The notes beneath the pieces are model-generated. The model was not told the origin of the DNA. It did not search any database and was given only the letters and a program-made list of their open reading frames with translations. Shown here piece after piece: positions 7,398 through 15,102 of a DNA stretch of 33,448 bases (position 1 is the stretch's first letter; the number at the start of each line of letters is the position of its first letter). Source of the DNA: Candidatus Colwelliibacteriota bacterium (GTDB lineage: Bacteria; Patescibacteriota; Minisyncoccia; UBA6257; Colwellbacteraceae); the NCBI GenBank assembly GCA_030700125.1, contig JAUYKE010000012.1, positions 1-33,448 of the forward strand, in the 5' to 3' direction. The position numbers were made by a program, and so were the translations under genes.

Positions 7398-8306
7398 TTA
7401 AACTTTCAAATAGCGCCGGATCGCGATAAAACTTGAGATGACCCCGATCCCGATTCCAAAAAGCAGTTGATATAGAACGAGAAGGAAAAAATGCGATGTG
7501 AAGTACTCCCTCAAGTCCATCGCCGGGATAAAAAGCTTAACGTAAGGCGCGGCGAACCAGACAACCGGCGTTACGAGAGCAATGCTTATAACTGCCGTAA
7601 TTAAGCCGTAAATTACTCCCATTACCACAAACGGTCCTCTTACATAAATATTGGAGGCCCCAACTAACCGCATAATTGAAATCTCGTCTCGGTTTGAATA
7701 AATCCCCAGAAGAATCGTGTTGAAAGCTACGAGAATCGCCACGATGGTGAGGAATAGTGCTGCCAGAAGTCCCACTTGGCGAGAAACCTTGATAATTGAG
7801 GCCAACCGGTCAATCACTACCTGATTTTCATTATAAGTAATTTTCTCCACCAAATCCCCGGAGACATTATTATTTAAGTAATTGGCGATAATTGAATACT
7901 TACTCGGATCCCCGGCCTTTATATTCAAAGAAGCGGAAAGCGGATTTTCTTCCAGCTCTTCAACTGCTTGACTGATTGTTACATCGCCCTTATGGCGTTC
8001 CCTAAATGACTCTAACGCCTCGTCCCTGGAAACATATTCCACCGATTTCACTTCAGTCATCTGTTCCAGATTACTTTTAATGCGCAGCATCTCGTCTTCC
8101 GACGTGGCAGTTTTAAAATAGATACTGATATCAATTTTGTCTTGAATGGAATTAATCGCCGTGTTGGCAATAACCCCGGAGATAATCAATCCTTCAAAAA
8201 CTAAAAGCGCCAAGAGAATCACCACCATTGTTGCTATTGAGAGTAATCTCTGCCGCCAGAAAGTTTGAATCCCGTATTTTATTAATCTGTGAATTGCAGT
8301 AAGCAT
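7398..8306 (-). CDS. ftsX: Cell division protein FtsX (ABC permease)
   Basis: 302 residues. Topology fits FtsX: one N-terminal TM helix (about 20-45), an extracellular domain (about 55-165, including 'ISIYFKTATSEDEML' and 'VEYVSRDEALESF'), then three C-terminal TM helices (about 175-200, 225-250, 270-295). With FtsE it forms the ABC complex that activates peptidoglycan hydrolases at the division site. The start codon immediately follows the ftsE stop with no gap, so the two are translationally coupled. No EnvC or PcsB-like hydrolase partner is encoded next to it. Confidence 0.93.
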   Translation of the reverse strand: MLTAIHRLIKYGIQTFWRQRLLSIATMVVILLALLVFEGLIISGVIANTAINSIQDKIDISIYFKTATSEDEMLRIKSNLEQMTEVKSVEYVSRDEALESFRERHKGDVTISQAVEELEENPLSASLNIKAGDPSKYSIIANYLNNNVSGDLVEKITYNENQVVIDRLASIIKVSRQVGLLAALFLTIVAILVAFNTILLGIYSNRDEISIMRLVGASNIYVRGPFVVMGVIYGLITAVISIALVTPVVWFAAPYVKLFIPAMDLREYFTSHFFLLVLYQLLFGIGIGVISSFIAIRRYLKV

Positions 8307-8996
8307 CTATGCCAATGAATATTTCCCTTTTGCTACGTCTCTCATCACCCGGCCGTTCTCCAATAAAATCACTCTCCGCCCCAATTGATTAACAATTTCT
8401 TTATTGTGAGTTGCCAAAAGTACCGTTGTTCCCAGCTGATTAATCTGTTGAAGCAAAGTAATAATTCCCAAGCTGTTGAAAGGATCTAAATTACCGGTTG
8501 GCTCGTCAGCCACTATCACATCCGGCCGATTGACCATCGCTCTTGCAATCGCCACCCGCTGCTTTTCTCCACCGGAGAGTTCGTGGATAAAATTTTCCGC
8601 CTTATCAGCCAAGTCCACCAAATCAAGCACTTCCTCCACTAAGTCATCTATTTCCCTCTGTGGCCGGCCAGCCACTTCCAATGCGAAGGCCACATTTTCA
8701 TAAGCGGTCTTAGTCGGCAGCAGTTTAAAATCCTGAAAAACAACTCCAATATGCCGCCGCATTTCCGGTAGCTGCTTCGGCTTCATTTCACTAATATCAT
8801 AATGACCAAAAATAACCCTTCCTTTTGAAGGTTTCTCTTCTCCGATTAAGAGCTTAATAAGAGTGGACTTCCCTGCCCCTGATCGCCCCACAATTGAAAC
8901 AAACTCTCGGGGATTAATTTTAAAGTTTACGTCCACTAAAGCAGAGTGGTTACTGCTGTTATAATAGATTTTAGAAACGTTCTGGAAATTAATCAT
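8307..8996 (-). CDS. ftsE: Cell division ATP-binding protein FtsE
   Basis: 229 residues, a complete ABC ATPase: Walker A 'GRSGAGKST' near residue 37, Q-loop '[18 protein letters not shown]' near 87, signature 'LSGGEKQR' near 140, Walker B '[13 protein letters not shown]' near 160, and the switch His in 'LLATHNKE'. The 'DFKLLPT-x-T-x-ENV' stretch is specific to FtsE. Its start overlaps the prfB end by 8 bases and its stop touches the ftsX start, so prfB-ftsE-ftsX is one tightly coupled operon driven from the promoter at 9996-10024. Confidence 0.95.
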   Translation of the reverse strand: MINFQNVSKIYYNSSNHSALVDVNFKINPREFVSIVGRSGAGKSTLIKLLIGEEKPSKGRVIFGHYDISEMKPKQLPEMRRHIGVVFQDFKLLPTKTAYENVAFALEVAGRPQREIDDLVEEVLDLVDLADKAENFIHELSGGEKQRVAIARAMVNRPDVIVADEPTGNLDPFNSLGIITLLQQINQLGTTVLLATHNKEIVNQLGRRVILLENGRVMRDVAKGKYSLA

Positions 8997-9985
8997 CTAC
9001 TTTCGCGCTGACAGTTAGTAATTTTAGTCCAGCTTCTATGAATTCTTCAAGCCCTCCCTCTAAAACCTTGTCCACATCTCCCGTTTCCACGCCAGTCCGG
9101 TGATCTTTCACCATTTTATAGGGATGGAGGACATAGGAGCGGATTTGGTTGCCCCATTCCGGTTTTACCCTAGTTTTTAGCTCTCCAAGCTCTTTAGCTT
9201 GGTGGGCTTCCATTAACTTAACGATTTTCGCTTTCAAAAGATTCATTGCCCGCTCCCGATTTCTCGCTTGGGAACGTTCGACTTGCGAACTGGCCGAGAG
9301 ACTCGTCGGCAAGTGGACTAATCTTACCGCAGTTTCCACCTTATTCACATTCTGGCCGCCCGGCCCGGATGAGCGGAAAAATTCGGCTTTGATGTCTTTC
9401 TCCGGAATTTTAAGTTGAGCTGCCTCCACTTCCGGTAGCTCCGGCAATACCTCTACCTGTGCAAAAGAAGTATGGCGGAGCCCTTTAGCGTCATATGGCG
9501 AGATTCTTACCAAACGGTGGACGCCGTTCTCCCCTTTCAGAAACCCATAGGCGTAATTTCCCTGGATCTCGATTGTATTATCGTCAATCTCTTTCGTCTT
9601 CCATCCGCTGGAGGTGGCATACTTCACGTACATTTGAGAAAGCATGTTAGCCCAATCTTCGGCGTCTTTCCCACCAGCACCGGCATAAAAAGATAAAACC
9701 GCCGTACCGGAATCGTACCTCCCTGAAAGCAAAGTTTTAATCTCAAATTTTCTTAATTTTTCTTCCGAATCAATCGCCTCGAATTCATCAATCAAATTGC
9801 GAATCATCCCCGCCTCCTTACTTTTCGCTTCGGCTAACTGACGATTTTCTTTCCATATATCCGGACTAGAAATTTCCGCCTCTAGTTCTTGAAGTTTTAT
9901 CCTCTTACTGGAAAGGTCAAAGACGCTCGCCTAAGCGGCGAGCCAACTCTTGTAAATTTTGGTTATTATTTTCTTTATTTGTCAT
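8989..9985 (-). CDS. prfB: Peptide chain release factor 2 with programmed +1 frameshift
   Basis: The zero frame starts at ATG 9985, reads 22 codons (MTNKENNNQNLQELARRLGE..) and stops at UGA 9919-9917. The site is CTT TGA C, the conserved RF2 slippery stop. A +1 shift continues 'DLSSKRIKLQELE...' to give 331 residues. Downstream are the codon-recognition loop ('RISPYDAKGLRHTSFAQ', with SPY where SPF is usual) and the peptidyl-hydrolysis loop 'SSGPGGQNVNKVETAV'. RF2 reads UAA and UGA and autoregulates: low RF2 favours shifting past its own UGA. A weak SD-like AGGCGAG precedes the slippery codon. The length is about 30 residues shorter than the E. coli protein, all at the N-terminus. An annotation that starts after the shift site would miss 59 residues. 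Confidence 0.95.
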
Positions 9986-9995
9986 TACAGTTTTA

Positions 9996-10024
9996 ATCTT
10001 ATCAAAAAATAGCCCGCTCTTCAA
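9996..10024 (-). promoter_or_regulatory. Promoter of the prfB-ftsE-ftsX operon
   Basis: On the minus strand: -35 TTGAAG (10019-10024), a 17-base spacer, and -10 TAAGAT (9996-10001) with an extended TGA before it. The ATG at 9985 lies 10 bases past the -10 box, so the leader would be only a few bases. Confidence 0.7.
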
Positions 10025-10057
10025 TCCACAATGATTTTTCATGAGCTGAAGGGTGGG

Positions 10058-10094
10058 GGTGAGGCAGCGGATACAGGTGTACCGCTGCCTCACC
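10058..10094. other. Strong hairpin between prfB and the 126-residue gene
   Basis: GGTGAGGCAGCGG (10058-10070) pairs perfectly with 10082-10094 around an 11-base loop that can add three more pairs. It lies 9 bases past the stop of the minus-strand 126-residue gene and upstream of prfB. There is no T-tract on either side, so it is not a standard intrinsic terminator; it may stabilise the 3' end or be a processing site. Confidence 0.6.
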
Positions 10095-10103
10095 ACGAGT
10101 GAA

Positions 10104-10484
10104 CTAGAAAAGAGAGAAAATCAGTCCCTCGTCGAAACCTCGCTCCTTGATGCGGGGTCCGGTAGCCTCAATGAGGTGCTGAGGGAAGCCAGCCAGCCGA
10201 GCCAGCCGGCGGAGACGGCAGTGCTCCTTCTTTTTCTGCTCGGTGGCAAGCAAGGTTGGAAGAATCCCGAGGTACCACACTTGCCAGCTTTCCCTCTCGA
10301 CTGGCGGGCCACTCTCGAGGTACCTCGTCTCCTCGACTCGAGCCATCTCGGCTTCGTAGCCAACCTTCTCCAGGAACTCCATCACGGAGTCCTGGATCTC
10401 GACCTTCTCTTCGAGGGTTCGAGGAAAAGGATGACTAAAAGCCTCCTCGAACTGCCGAGCCCAAAAACGAAACAGAAATCTCAT
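10104..10484 (-). CDS. Uncharacterised 126-residue protein
   Basis: No family recognised. The start at 10484 is chosen because GAGGAG sits 9 bases upstream, a strong SD; a longer reading from 10520 would leave that SD inside the gene. The product begins 'MRFLFRFWARQFEEAF', has an acidic helical middle ('EEKVEIQDSVMEFLEKVGY') and a basic segment ('TEQKKKEHCRLRRLARLAG'). No signal peptide or TM helix is obvious. Codon choice is richer in GC third positions (CTC, GAG, CGG) than the neighbouring prfB and nucleotidyltransferase genes, and most core genes here lack an SD, so this may be an acquired gene. A plus-strand reading over the same DNA exists but has no SD and a worse composition. Confidence 0.62.
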   Translation of the reverse strand: MRFLFRFWARQFEEAFSHPFPRTLEEKVEIQDSVMEFLEKVGYEAEMARVEETRYLESGPPVERESWQVWYLGILPTLLATEQKKKEHCRLRRLARLAGFPQHLIEATGPRIKERGFDEGLIFSLF

Positions 10485-10583
10485 CGATGATTCTCCTCTC
10501 TTCAAGATTTTAGGGTACAACTGCGCCCTTTCTCCAAATTTTCATAGAAGAGCACCAGAGCATAAAAACATTACTTAATCGCC

Positions 10584-10612
10584 TTGTCAAGACTTTCCAG
10601 GTGTGCTATAAA
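10584..10612 (+). promoter_or_regulatory. Promoter of the nucleotidyltransferase-phosphohexomutase operon
   Basis: -35 TTGTCA (10584-10589), 17-base spacer, -10 TATAAA (10607-10612) with an extended TGC in front. The start codon at 10643 is 30 bases downstream. Confidence 0.7.
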
Positions 10613-10642
10613 TCCCCTGCTTCCAATATAATTAACTGATCT

Positions 10643-11326
10643 ATGAAAGCCATTATTTTAGCTGCTGGAGAGGGTCGAAGGATGCGGCCACTGACCGAAA
10701 GTATTCCAAAACCTCTTCTCCAAATTCAGGACAAACCCTTAATTGAACATATCGTTCTAAAGCTCCCCAAGGAGATAGATGAGCTTATTATTGTCGTTGG
10801 CTACCTGGGCCAGATGATTCAGGACTATTGCGGCAATAACTTTCTTGGTCGGCCAGTCACCTATATTGAGCAATCGGCTGCCTTAGGCACTTATCACGCT
10901 ATTTCTCTTGCCAAAGATCTCCTCAAGGAAGATGAAAGATTCTTTGTCCTAAATGGCGACGAGATCCAGGGTAAGGAGGGGGTCAAAGAATGTTTCAATT
11001 ATCCTCGGGCGATTATTGTAGATGAAGTTGATGATCCCAAACCGTTTGGCGTGGTTGAACTTGATGAGAATGGATTCGTTCTCGACATTATAGAAAAACC
11101 GGAATTTCCAAAAACTAACCTAGTGAACACCGGTGCCTATCTTCTTGACTCCAATATTTTTAAATACCCGGCTGAACAGCATCCGAATGGTGAATTCTAT
11201 CTTCCTACCGTCATTGGAAAAATGTTAAAAGATTATCCAGTGAAAGCAGTTCACTCCACCGGTTGGCTAACAGCCACCAAGCCAGACGACTTAGCTCGCA
11301 TTGAAAAAATTCTTGCAAATGCTTAA
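10643..11326 (+). CDS. Sugar-1-phosphate nucleotidyltransferase
   Basis: 227 residues of the NTP_transferase family (RmlA/ManC/GlmU N-terminal type). The nucleotide-binding signature is 'ILAAGEGRRMRPLTESIPKPLL' split over residues 5-26, with the catalytic Lys in 'PKPLL'. 'FFVLNGDEI' near residue 93 holds the metal-binding Asp, and 'IIEKPEFPKTNLVNTGAYLL' near 150 is the sugar-binding region. It activates a sugar-1-phosphate (Glc, Man or similar) with an NTP; the exact pair cannot be told. No C-terminal left-handed helix domain. Its last 8 bases overlap the phosphohexomutase start, a natural pair: the mutase makes hexose-1-P and this enzyme activates it. Confidence 0.88.
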   Translation: MKAIILAAGEGRRMRPLTESIPKPLLQIQDKPLIEHIVLKLPKEIDELIIVVGYLGQMIQDYCGNNFLGRPVTYIEQSAALGTYHAISLAKDLLKEDERFFVLNGDEIQGKEGVKECFNYPRAIIVDEVDDPKPFGVVELDENGFVLDIIEKPEFPKTNLVNTGAYLLDSNIFKYPAEQHPNGEFYLPTVIGKMLKDYPVKAVHSTGWLTATKPDDLARIEKILANA

Positions 11327-12689
11327 TCCCGGTATTTTCAAGGCCTACGATATCCGGGGCATCGTTCCTGACGAACTCGATGAAAAAGGAGCATATTCCA
11401 TTGGCCGTGCCTACGCCCAATTTTTAAAAAAGAAATCCAGTAGCGAGAATCCAACAGTCGTTGTCCAGGCAGATGCCCGCCATTCCTCCCCTGCCCTCAA
11501 GGAAGAACTAGTAAAAGGACTACTCGCCGAGGAGATACAAATTATTGACGGCGGACTTGCTACGAGTCCCCTTATCCACTTCGCTATAAATGACACAAAA
11601 GCAGACGGTGGAATAATGATAACCGCTTCCCACCTTCCCCCTCCCTACAACGGCTTCAAGTTGTTTACTAAGGGCGCAGTTAATATCGGCGCCGGAGTCG
11701 GCATGGAAGAAATTAGAGATTTGGCACTGGCCATCAATCCTAACCCAGCCCCCATTTCAAGCCGTCCAGGAATCGAAAAAAGAAATTTCGAAGATGATTA
11801 TCTGAAATTCATTTTAGACAAAATTGATGTATCAAGAATAAAACCTTTCAGGATTGTAATTGATGCCGGTAATGGGATGGCTGGACTCCTGCTTCCAAAA
11901 CTGATTGAGAAATTACCGATAGAGGTCACGCCACTCTTTTTTGAAGTAGATATGACTTTTCCGAACCACGAAGCCAATCCCCTTATAGAAGAAACTCTCA
12001 AGGAGCTCCAAGATAAAGTAAAAGAAGTTGGCGCGGATTTCGGGGTGGCTTTTGACGGCGACGCCGATCGAATCGGCTTCGTAGACGAACAAGGACAAAT
12101 CGTTCGAAGCGATTTTGCCGGTGCCTATCTCGCTGAAGAATGGTTTTTAGAAAAAGAGCCGAGAGCGAAAATAATTTATGATATCCGCTCAAGCCTCATC
12201 GTGCCAGAGATCATCGAAAAAGCTGGTGGGAAAGCTATCCAGTCTCGAGCCGGGCACACTTTCATTAAGCAGTTGATGCGAAAAGAAGAAGCCGTCTTTG
12301 CTGAAGAAAGATCAGGGCACTTCTATTTTAGGGATTTCTTCTATTCGGAATCTGCTTTGCTGACTTTTCTCTATCTTCTCGCCGCCCTCTCAAAGACAGG
12401 TGAGAAAATGAGTACCATTATCGACCGCCATAACAAATATTTTGCCACTCCAGAACTTAACTTCACCGTCAAAGACCGCTCGCCGGAAAGATTGAAGGAA
12501 ATCGCCGAGCATTTTGCTGATGCTAAAGAGATAAAATGGCTTGATGGCTTATCTATCGCCTACGACGACTGGTGGTTTAACCTTCGGTCAAGCAACACCG
12601 AACCCTTAATACGCCTCATGATCGAAGGCAGAAATCAAGCAATTGTTAACGAAAAACTAGAATTATTAAAACAACTCATCTTAAGTTGA
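11319..12689 (+). CDS. Phosphomannomutase / phosphoglucomutase
   Basis: 456 residues from the ATG at 11319, which overlaps the upstream stop by 8 bases; a start 18 bases earlier is possible but adds only six residues. The four alpha-D-phosphohexomutase landmarks are present: phosphoserine loop 'TASHLPPPYNGFK' (Ser104), metal loop 'AFDGDADRIGF' near 247, sugar loop 'EERSGHFYFRD' near 330, and phosphate-binding 'RSSNTEPLIRLMIEG' near 428. It interconverts hexose-6-P and hexose-1-P. Oddities: Leu replaces the usual Asn in TASHNP, and the sugar loop has an extra Arg versus GE-x-SGH. Stop TGA overlaps the discriminator base of the convergent tRNA-Thr. Confidence 0.9.
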   Translation: MLNPGIFKAYDIRGIVPDELDEKGAYSIGRAYAQFLKKKSSSENPTVVVQADARHSSPALKEELVKGLLAEEIQIIDGGLATSPLIHFAINDTKADGGIMITASHLPPPYNGFKLFTKGAVNIGAGVGMEEIRDLALAINPNPAPISSRPGIEKRNFEDDYLKFILDKIDVSRIKPFRIVIDAGNGMAGLLLPKLIEKLPIEVTPLFFEVDMTFPNHEANPLIEETLKELQDKVKEVGADFGVAFDGDADRIGFVDEQGQIVRSDFAGAYLAEEWFLEKEPRAKIIYDIRSSLIVPEIIEKAGGKAIQSRAGHTFIKQLMRKEEAVFAEERSGHFYFRDFFYSESALLTFLYLLAALSKTGEKMSTIIDRHNKYFATPELNFTVKDRSPERLKEIAEHFADAKEIKWLDGLSIAYDDWWFNLRSSNTEPLIRLMIEGRNQAIVNEKLELLKQLILS

Positions 12690-12761
12690 GCCACCTCGCG
12701 GATTCGAACCGCGGACCTTCACTTTACGAAAGTGCTGCTCTACCAACTGAGCTAAGGTGGC
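12689..12761 (-). tRNA. tRNA-Thr (anticodon CGT)
   Basis: A full cloverleaf on the minus strand: acceptor GCCACCT/AGGTGGC, D stem GCTC/GAGC, anticodon loop TTCGTAA (CGT, reads ACG), T arm CGCGG-TTCGAAT-CCGCG. Discriminator is T; CCA is not encoded (CAA follows). The anticodon stem has a G27-A43 mismatch at its base. The 3' end overlaps the last base of the phosphohexomutase stop. Confidence 0.95.
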
Positions 12762-12779
12762 TTAATGTACTAAGCTGGC

Positions 12780-12785
12780 TATACT
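12780..12785 (+). promoter_or_regulatory. -10 box just before the ABC transporter operon
   Basis: TATACT ends 10 bases before the ATG at 12796, so a transcript would have a leader of only a few bases. No clear -35 is seen. Confidence 0.35.
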
Positions 12786-12795
12786 ATAAAAGATT

Positions 12796-13506
12796 ATGAC
12801 AAAAATTCTAGAGGTAGAAAATCTAAATGTCGCCTTTAATGGCGTGCGTGTCCTTGAAGACCTGAATTTTAGCGTTGAGGACGGTGATGCTCTGACGATT
12901 ATCGGCCCGAACGGCTCAGGCAAAACTGTTCTTTTGAAAACCTTATTAAACCTTATCCCCTACCAAGGAAAAATCACTTGGAAAAAAGATATTAAAACGG
13001 GCTATCTTCCTCAAACTCTTTTTTTGGATCAATCTCTCCCTCTAACCCTCAGAGAATTTTTAATGTCTAAAATAAATGTTACAAAAACTGATCCTAATGA
13101 CTTAGAAGAAACTCTTAAGCTAGTGAGGCTCCCAGAAGATTCATTAAACCACTCACTGGGAAGACTCTCCGGCGGTCAGATCCAGCGGGCTCTCGTTGCC
13201 TTTGCCTTGATCGGCAATCCCGATGTATTGCTCCTCGATGAGCCGACCGCCTCAATTGATCCTCCGGGCGAGGAGCAAATCTATGACACTATCCACAACC
13301 TCCAAGACATGAAAAAGCTAACCGTCATTATTGTTTCCCACGATTTAAGCTTGGTCTACCGCTATGCTACGAAAGTTCTATGCCTCAATAAACAGCAAAT
13401 CTGTTTTGGTCCCCCGGAAGAGACCCTTACCACTAAAAAATTAGAAGAACTCTATGGTGCTCCCCATAAGTTTTACCATCACCTCCATGACGGAAGCACT
13501 CACTAG
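12796..13506 (+). CDS. Metal-type ABC transporter ATP-binding protein (ZnuC/MntB-like)
   Basis: 236 residues with Walker A 'GPNGSGKT' near 37, signature 'LSGGQIQRAL' near 121, Walker B 'VLLLDEPTASIDPPGEE' near 143, and the switch His in 'VSHDLSLVYRYATKVLCLN'. This tail is typical of the zinc/manganese/iron ABC-3 family, as is the following permease, which overlaps it by 20 bases. It powers uptake of a divalent metal. No substrate-binding lipoprotein (ZnuA type) is next to it in this window. No SD before the ATG; a TATACT box lies almost directly upstream. Confidence 0.88.
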   Translation: MTKILEVENLNVAFNGVRVLEDLNFSVEDGDALTIIGPNGSGKTVLLKTLLNLIPYQGKITWKKDIKTGYLPQTLFLDQSLPLTLREFLMSKINVTKTDPNDLEETLKLVRLPEDSLNHSLGRLSGGQIQRALVAFALIGNPDVLLLDEPTASIDPPGEEQIYDTIHNLQDMKKLTVIIVSHDLSLVYRYATKVLCLNKQQICFGPPEETLTTKKLEELYGAPHKFYHHLHDGSTH

Positions 13507-14266
13507 TAATACGCTATACATTAATTTAGCCATCGGTATGGCTTCCGCCGCCGGCATAATCGGGCCATTCGCCATTATGCGCCGGCTGGCTCTAGCTTCT
13601 GATCCCATTTCTCACGTAGCTCTGCCGGGATTGGGGGTTGCACTTCTTTTAAAGATTAATCCATTGGTCGGAGCAGCTTTTGCTCTTATCATCGGGGCGA
13701 TTCTTATCTGGCAACTGGAAAAAAGAACCGGTCTTTCAACCGATGTTTTAATCGGCGTAATCTTCTCCGTCTCGCTGGCTTTAGGAAGTTTAATTACTCC
13801 TGATGAAGAATTAATCGACGCACTCTTGGGAAGTTATACCTCGGTTGGTTTAATCGAGTTCATTATCGGACTAATTGCTTCCGCGTTTATCATCGGATTT
13901 GTCTTATATCAGAAACATAGATTAACCCTGGCTAGCTTATCCCCCGACTTAGCGAGGACATCAGGATTAGACACTAACCGGCTAAACCTTTATTTCCTTC
14001 TCGCTTTCGTTCTTACCATGATTCTCGGCTTGCGCTACTTAGGAGTGCTTCTAATGGGCTCGCTCATCATTATTCCTGCCGCAGTCGGTAAAAATCTCGG
14101 CTGGAGCTTAAACTCAATGCTTGTTGTGGGCAGCATTACGGCTGTCCTAAGCACCGGCTTAGGTCTTCTTATCGCGCCTCGCTTTGACCTGGAACCCGGC
14201 CCAGCTATTATCGTTGTCGCCGCAATCCTCTTTTTCCTGTCTTTTTTCCTCAAACGCCGCGACTAG
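13487..14266 (+). CDS. Metal-type ABC transporter permease (ABC-3 family, ZnuB/MntC-like)
   Basis: From the ATG at 13487 the protein is 259 residues with about eight TM segments. Family landmarks: 'FAIMRRLALASDPISHVALPG' split over residues 27-47 (the R-x-x-ALxxDAISHxxLPG block) and 'LGLRYLGVLLMGSLIIIPAA' near 183. The earlier in-frame start at 13454 would add 11 residues and extend the overlap with the ATPase gene; 'MTEALTSN' is the better start by family length. It forms the membrane channel for metal uptake with the ATPase. Ends 12 bases before the convergent DoxX-like gene. Confidence 0.88.
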   Translation: MTEALTSNTLYINLAIGMASAAGIIGPFAIMRRLALASDPISHVALPGLGVALLLKINPLVGAAFALIIGAILIWQLEKRTGLSTDVLIGVIFSVSLALGSLITPDEELIDALLGSYTSVGLIEFIIGLIASAFIIGFVLYQKHRLTLASLSPDLARTSGLDTNRLNLYFLLAFVLTMILGLRYLGVLLMGSLIIIPAAVGKNLGWSLNSMLVVGSITAVLSTGLGLLIAPRFDLEPGPAIIVVAAILFFLSFFLKRRD

Positions 14267-14278
14267 GTAAGCGGCCTC

Positions 14279-14677
14279 TTAGGGAGTGTGTTTGATGACG
14301 TTAAATTGCCAGTGACTTTTTAGGGCTCGGAGGAATAAAACGAAAGCCACGATGGTTAAACCGACGTCCCGAAAAGTGATGTCGTCAACGCCGTAAAATA
14401 TTAGTATTGATAAGAGAGAAAGGGTCGCTGCCCCCGAGAATAAAACACGCCAAAAGCCGATTAAAAGCCCGGCGCCGATTATTAGATTAAAAAAGCTGTG
14501 AATCCCAAGAAACGCTTCCGGATCCACAAAGCCAGCCAGCCAAGCCGGCACAAAACCAACCCAATTAGTCGGTTCTGTAAGCTGGGCAACGCCCGCCCAA
14601 ATCATCGGAAACGCGACTGCAGCTCTTAGAAGTAAGTCCTCCCTTTCCGAAAGTGTCCTTAAAACCGCTTTCAACAT
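14279..14677 (-). CDS. DoxX-like integral membrane protein
   Basis: 132 residues with four hydrophobic segments, about 16-33, 60-78, 82-97 and 103-121. The order of segments, the early Arg before TM1 ('LLRAAVAFPMIWAGVAQL') and the closing 'RDVGLTIVAFVLFL' resemble the DoxX/DoxD-like family. Function in this group is unknown; related proteins are linked to redox and oxidative stress systems. It stands alone on the minus strand, tail to tail with the ABC permease. ATG start, no SD. Confidence 0.65.
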   Translation of the reverse strand: MLKAVLRTLSEREDLLLRAAVAFPMIWAGVAQLTEPTNWVGFVPAWLAGFVDPEAFLGIHSFFNLIIGAGLLIGFWRVLFSGAATLSLLSILIFYGVDDITFRDVGLTIVAFVLFLRALKSHWQFNVIKHTP

Positions 14678-14712
14678 ATATTAATTAAATAATAACATAT
14701 TGAATTGTCTAT

Positions 14713-14786
14713 TGGAGCGGGTAACGGGAATCGAACCCGTGTCTCAACCTTGGGAAGGTCGCATTCTACCACTGAACCATACCCGC
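14713..14786 (-). tRNA. tRNA-Gly (anticodon CCC)
   Basis: Minus-strand cloverleaf: acceptor GCGGGTA/TACCCGC, D stem GTTC/GAAT, anticodon loop TTCCCAA (CCC, reads GGG), T arm ACGGG-TTCGATT-CCCGT, discriminator T, and an encoded CCA. Its 5' base directly follows the ftsB stop codon with no spacer, so it is probably cut out of the lepA-ftsB transcript. Confidence 0.95.
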
Positions 14787-15074
14787 CTATTCTTCACTAG
14801 TAGAACTCTCTTTCTTCGGAACGACAATGATTAACTTCTCATTCGGTAAACGGTAATTAAATCTCGCTCGAAGTTCTTTCTCCAAATTCCGAGGGTTAGC
14901 ATAATATCCTATCTTCTCTTTTAAATCAGTGTTATCAGTTTCCACCAATTCCAATTCCTTATTCACCTCCTTCATCTCTTTACTCAAAGTCCGCCCCTCA
15001 CTCCCCATCTTATAAACCTGCACCAGCAAGACGGCAAGAATAATCCCAAAAATTATATAGACCGACCTCCTCAT
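14787..15074 (-). CDS. FtsB/DivIC-type septum formation initiator
   Basis: 95 residues: short N-terminal basic stretch (MRR), one TM helix about 5-22, then a coiled coil about 28-58 ('LSKEMKEVNKELELVETDN'), then the family's conserved end 'YYANPRNLEKELRARFNYRLPNEKLIIVVP' split over residues 57-86. This is the DivIC/FtsB family (Pfam PF04977), which bridges FtsL and FtsQ in the divisome. It follows lepA by 28 bases and its stop abuts tRNA-Gly. Confidence 0.88.
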   Translation of the reverse strand: MRRSVYIIFGIILAVLLVQVYKMGSEGRTLSKEMKEVNKELELVETDNTDLKEKIGYYANPRNLEKELRARFNYRLPNEKLIIVVPKKESSTSEE

Positions 15075-15102
15075 CCTGTCTGTAAGGATATATCCTAAAG
15101 CC

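Noticed and set aside
10053-10490. Plus-strand 145-codon frame over the orphan gene
   Set aside because: No SD, its start lies within the hairpin at 10058-10094, and the minus-strand frame has an ideal SD at the right distance.
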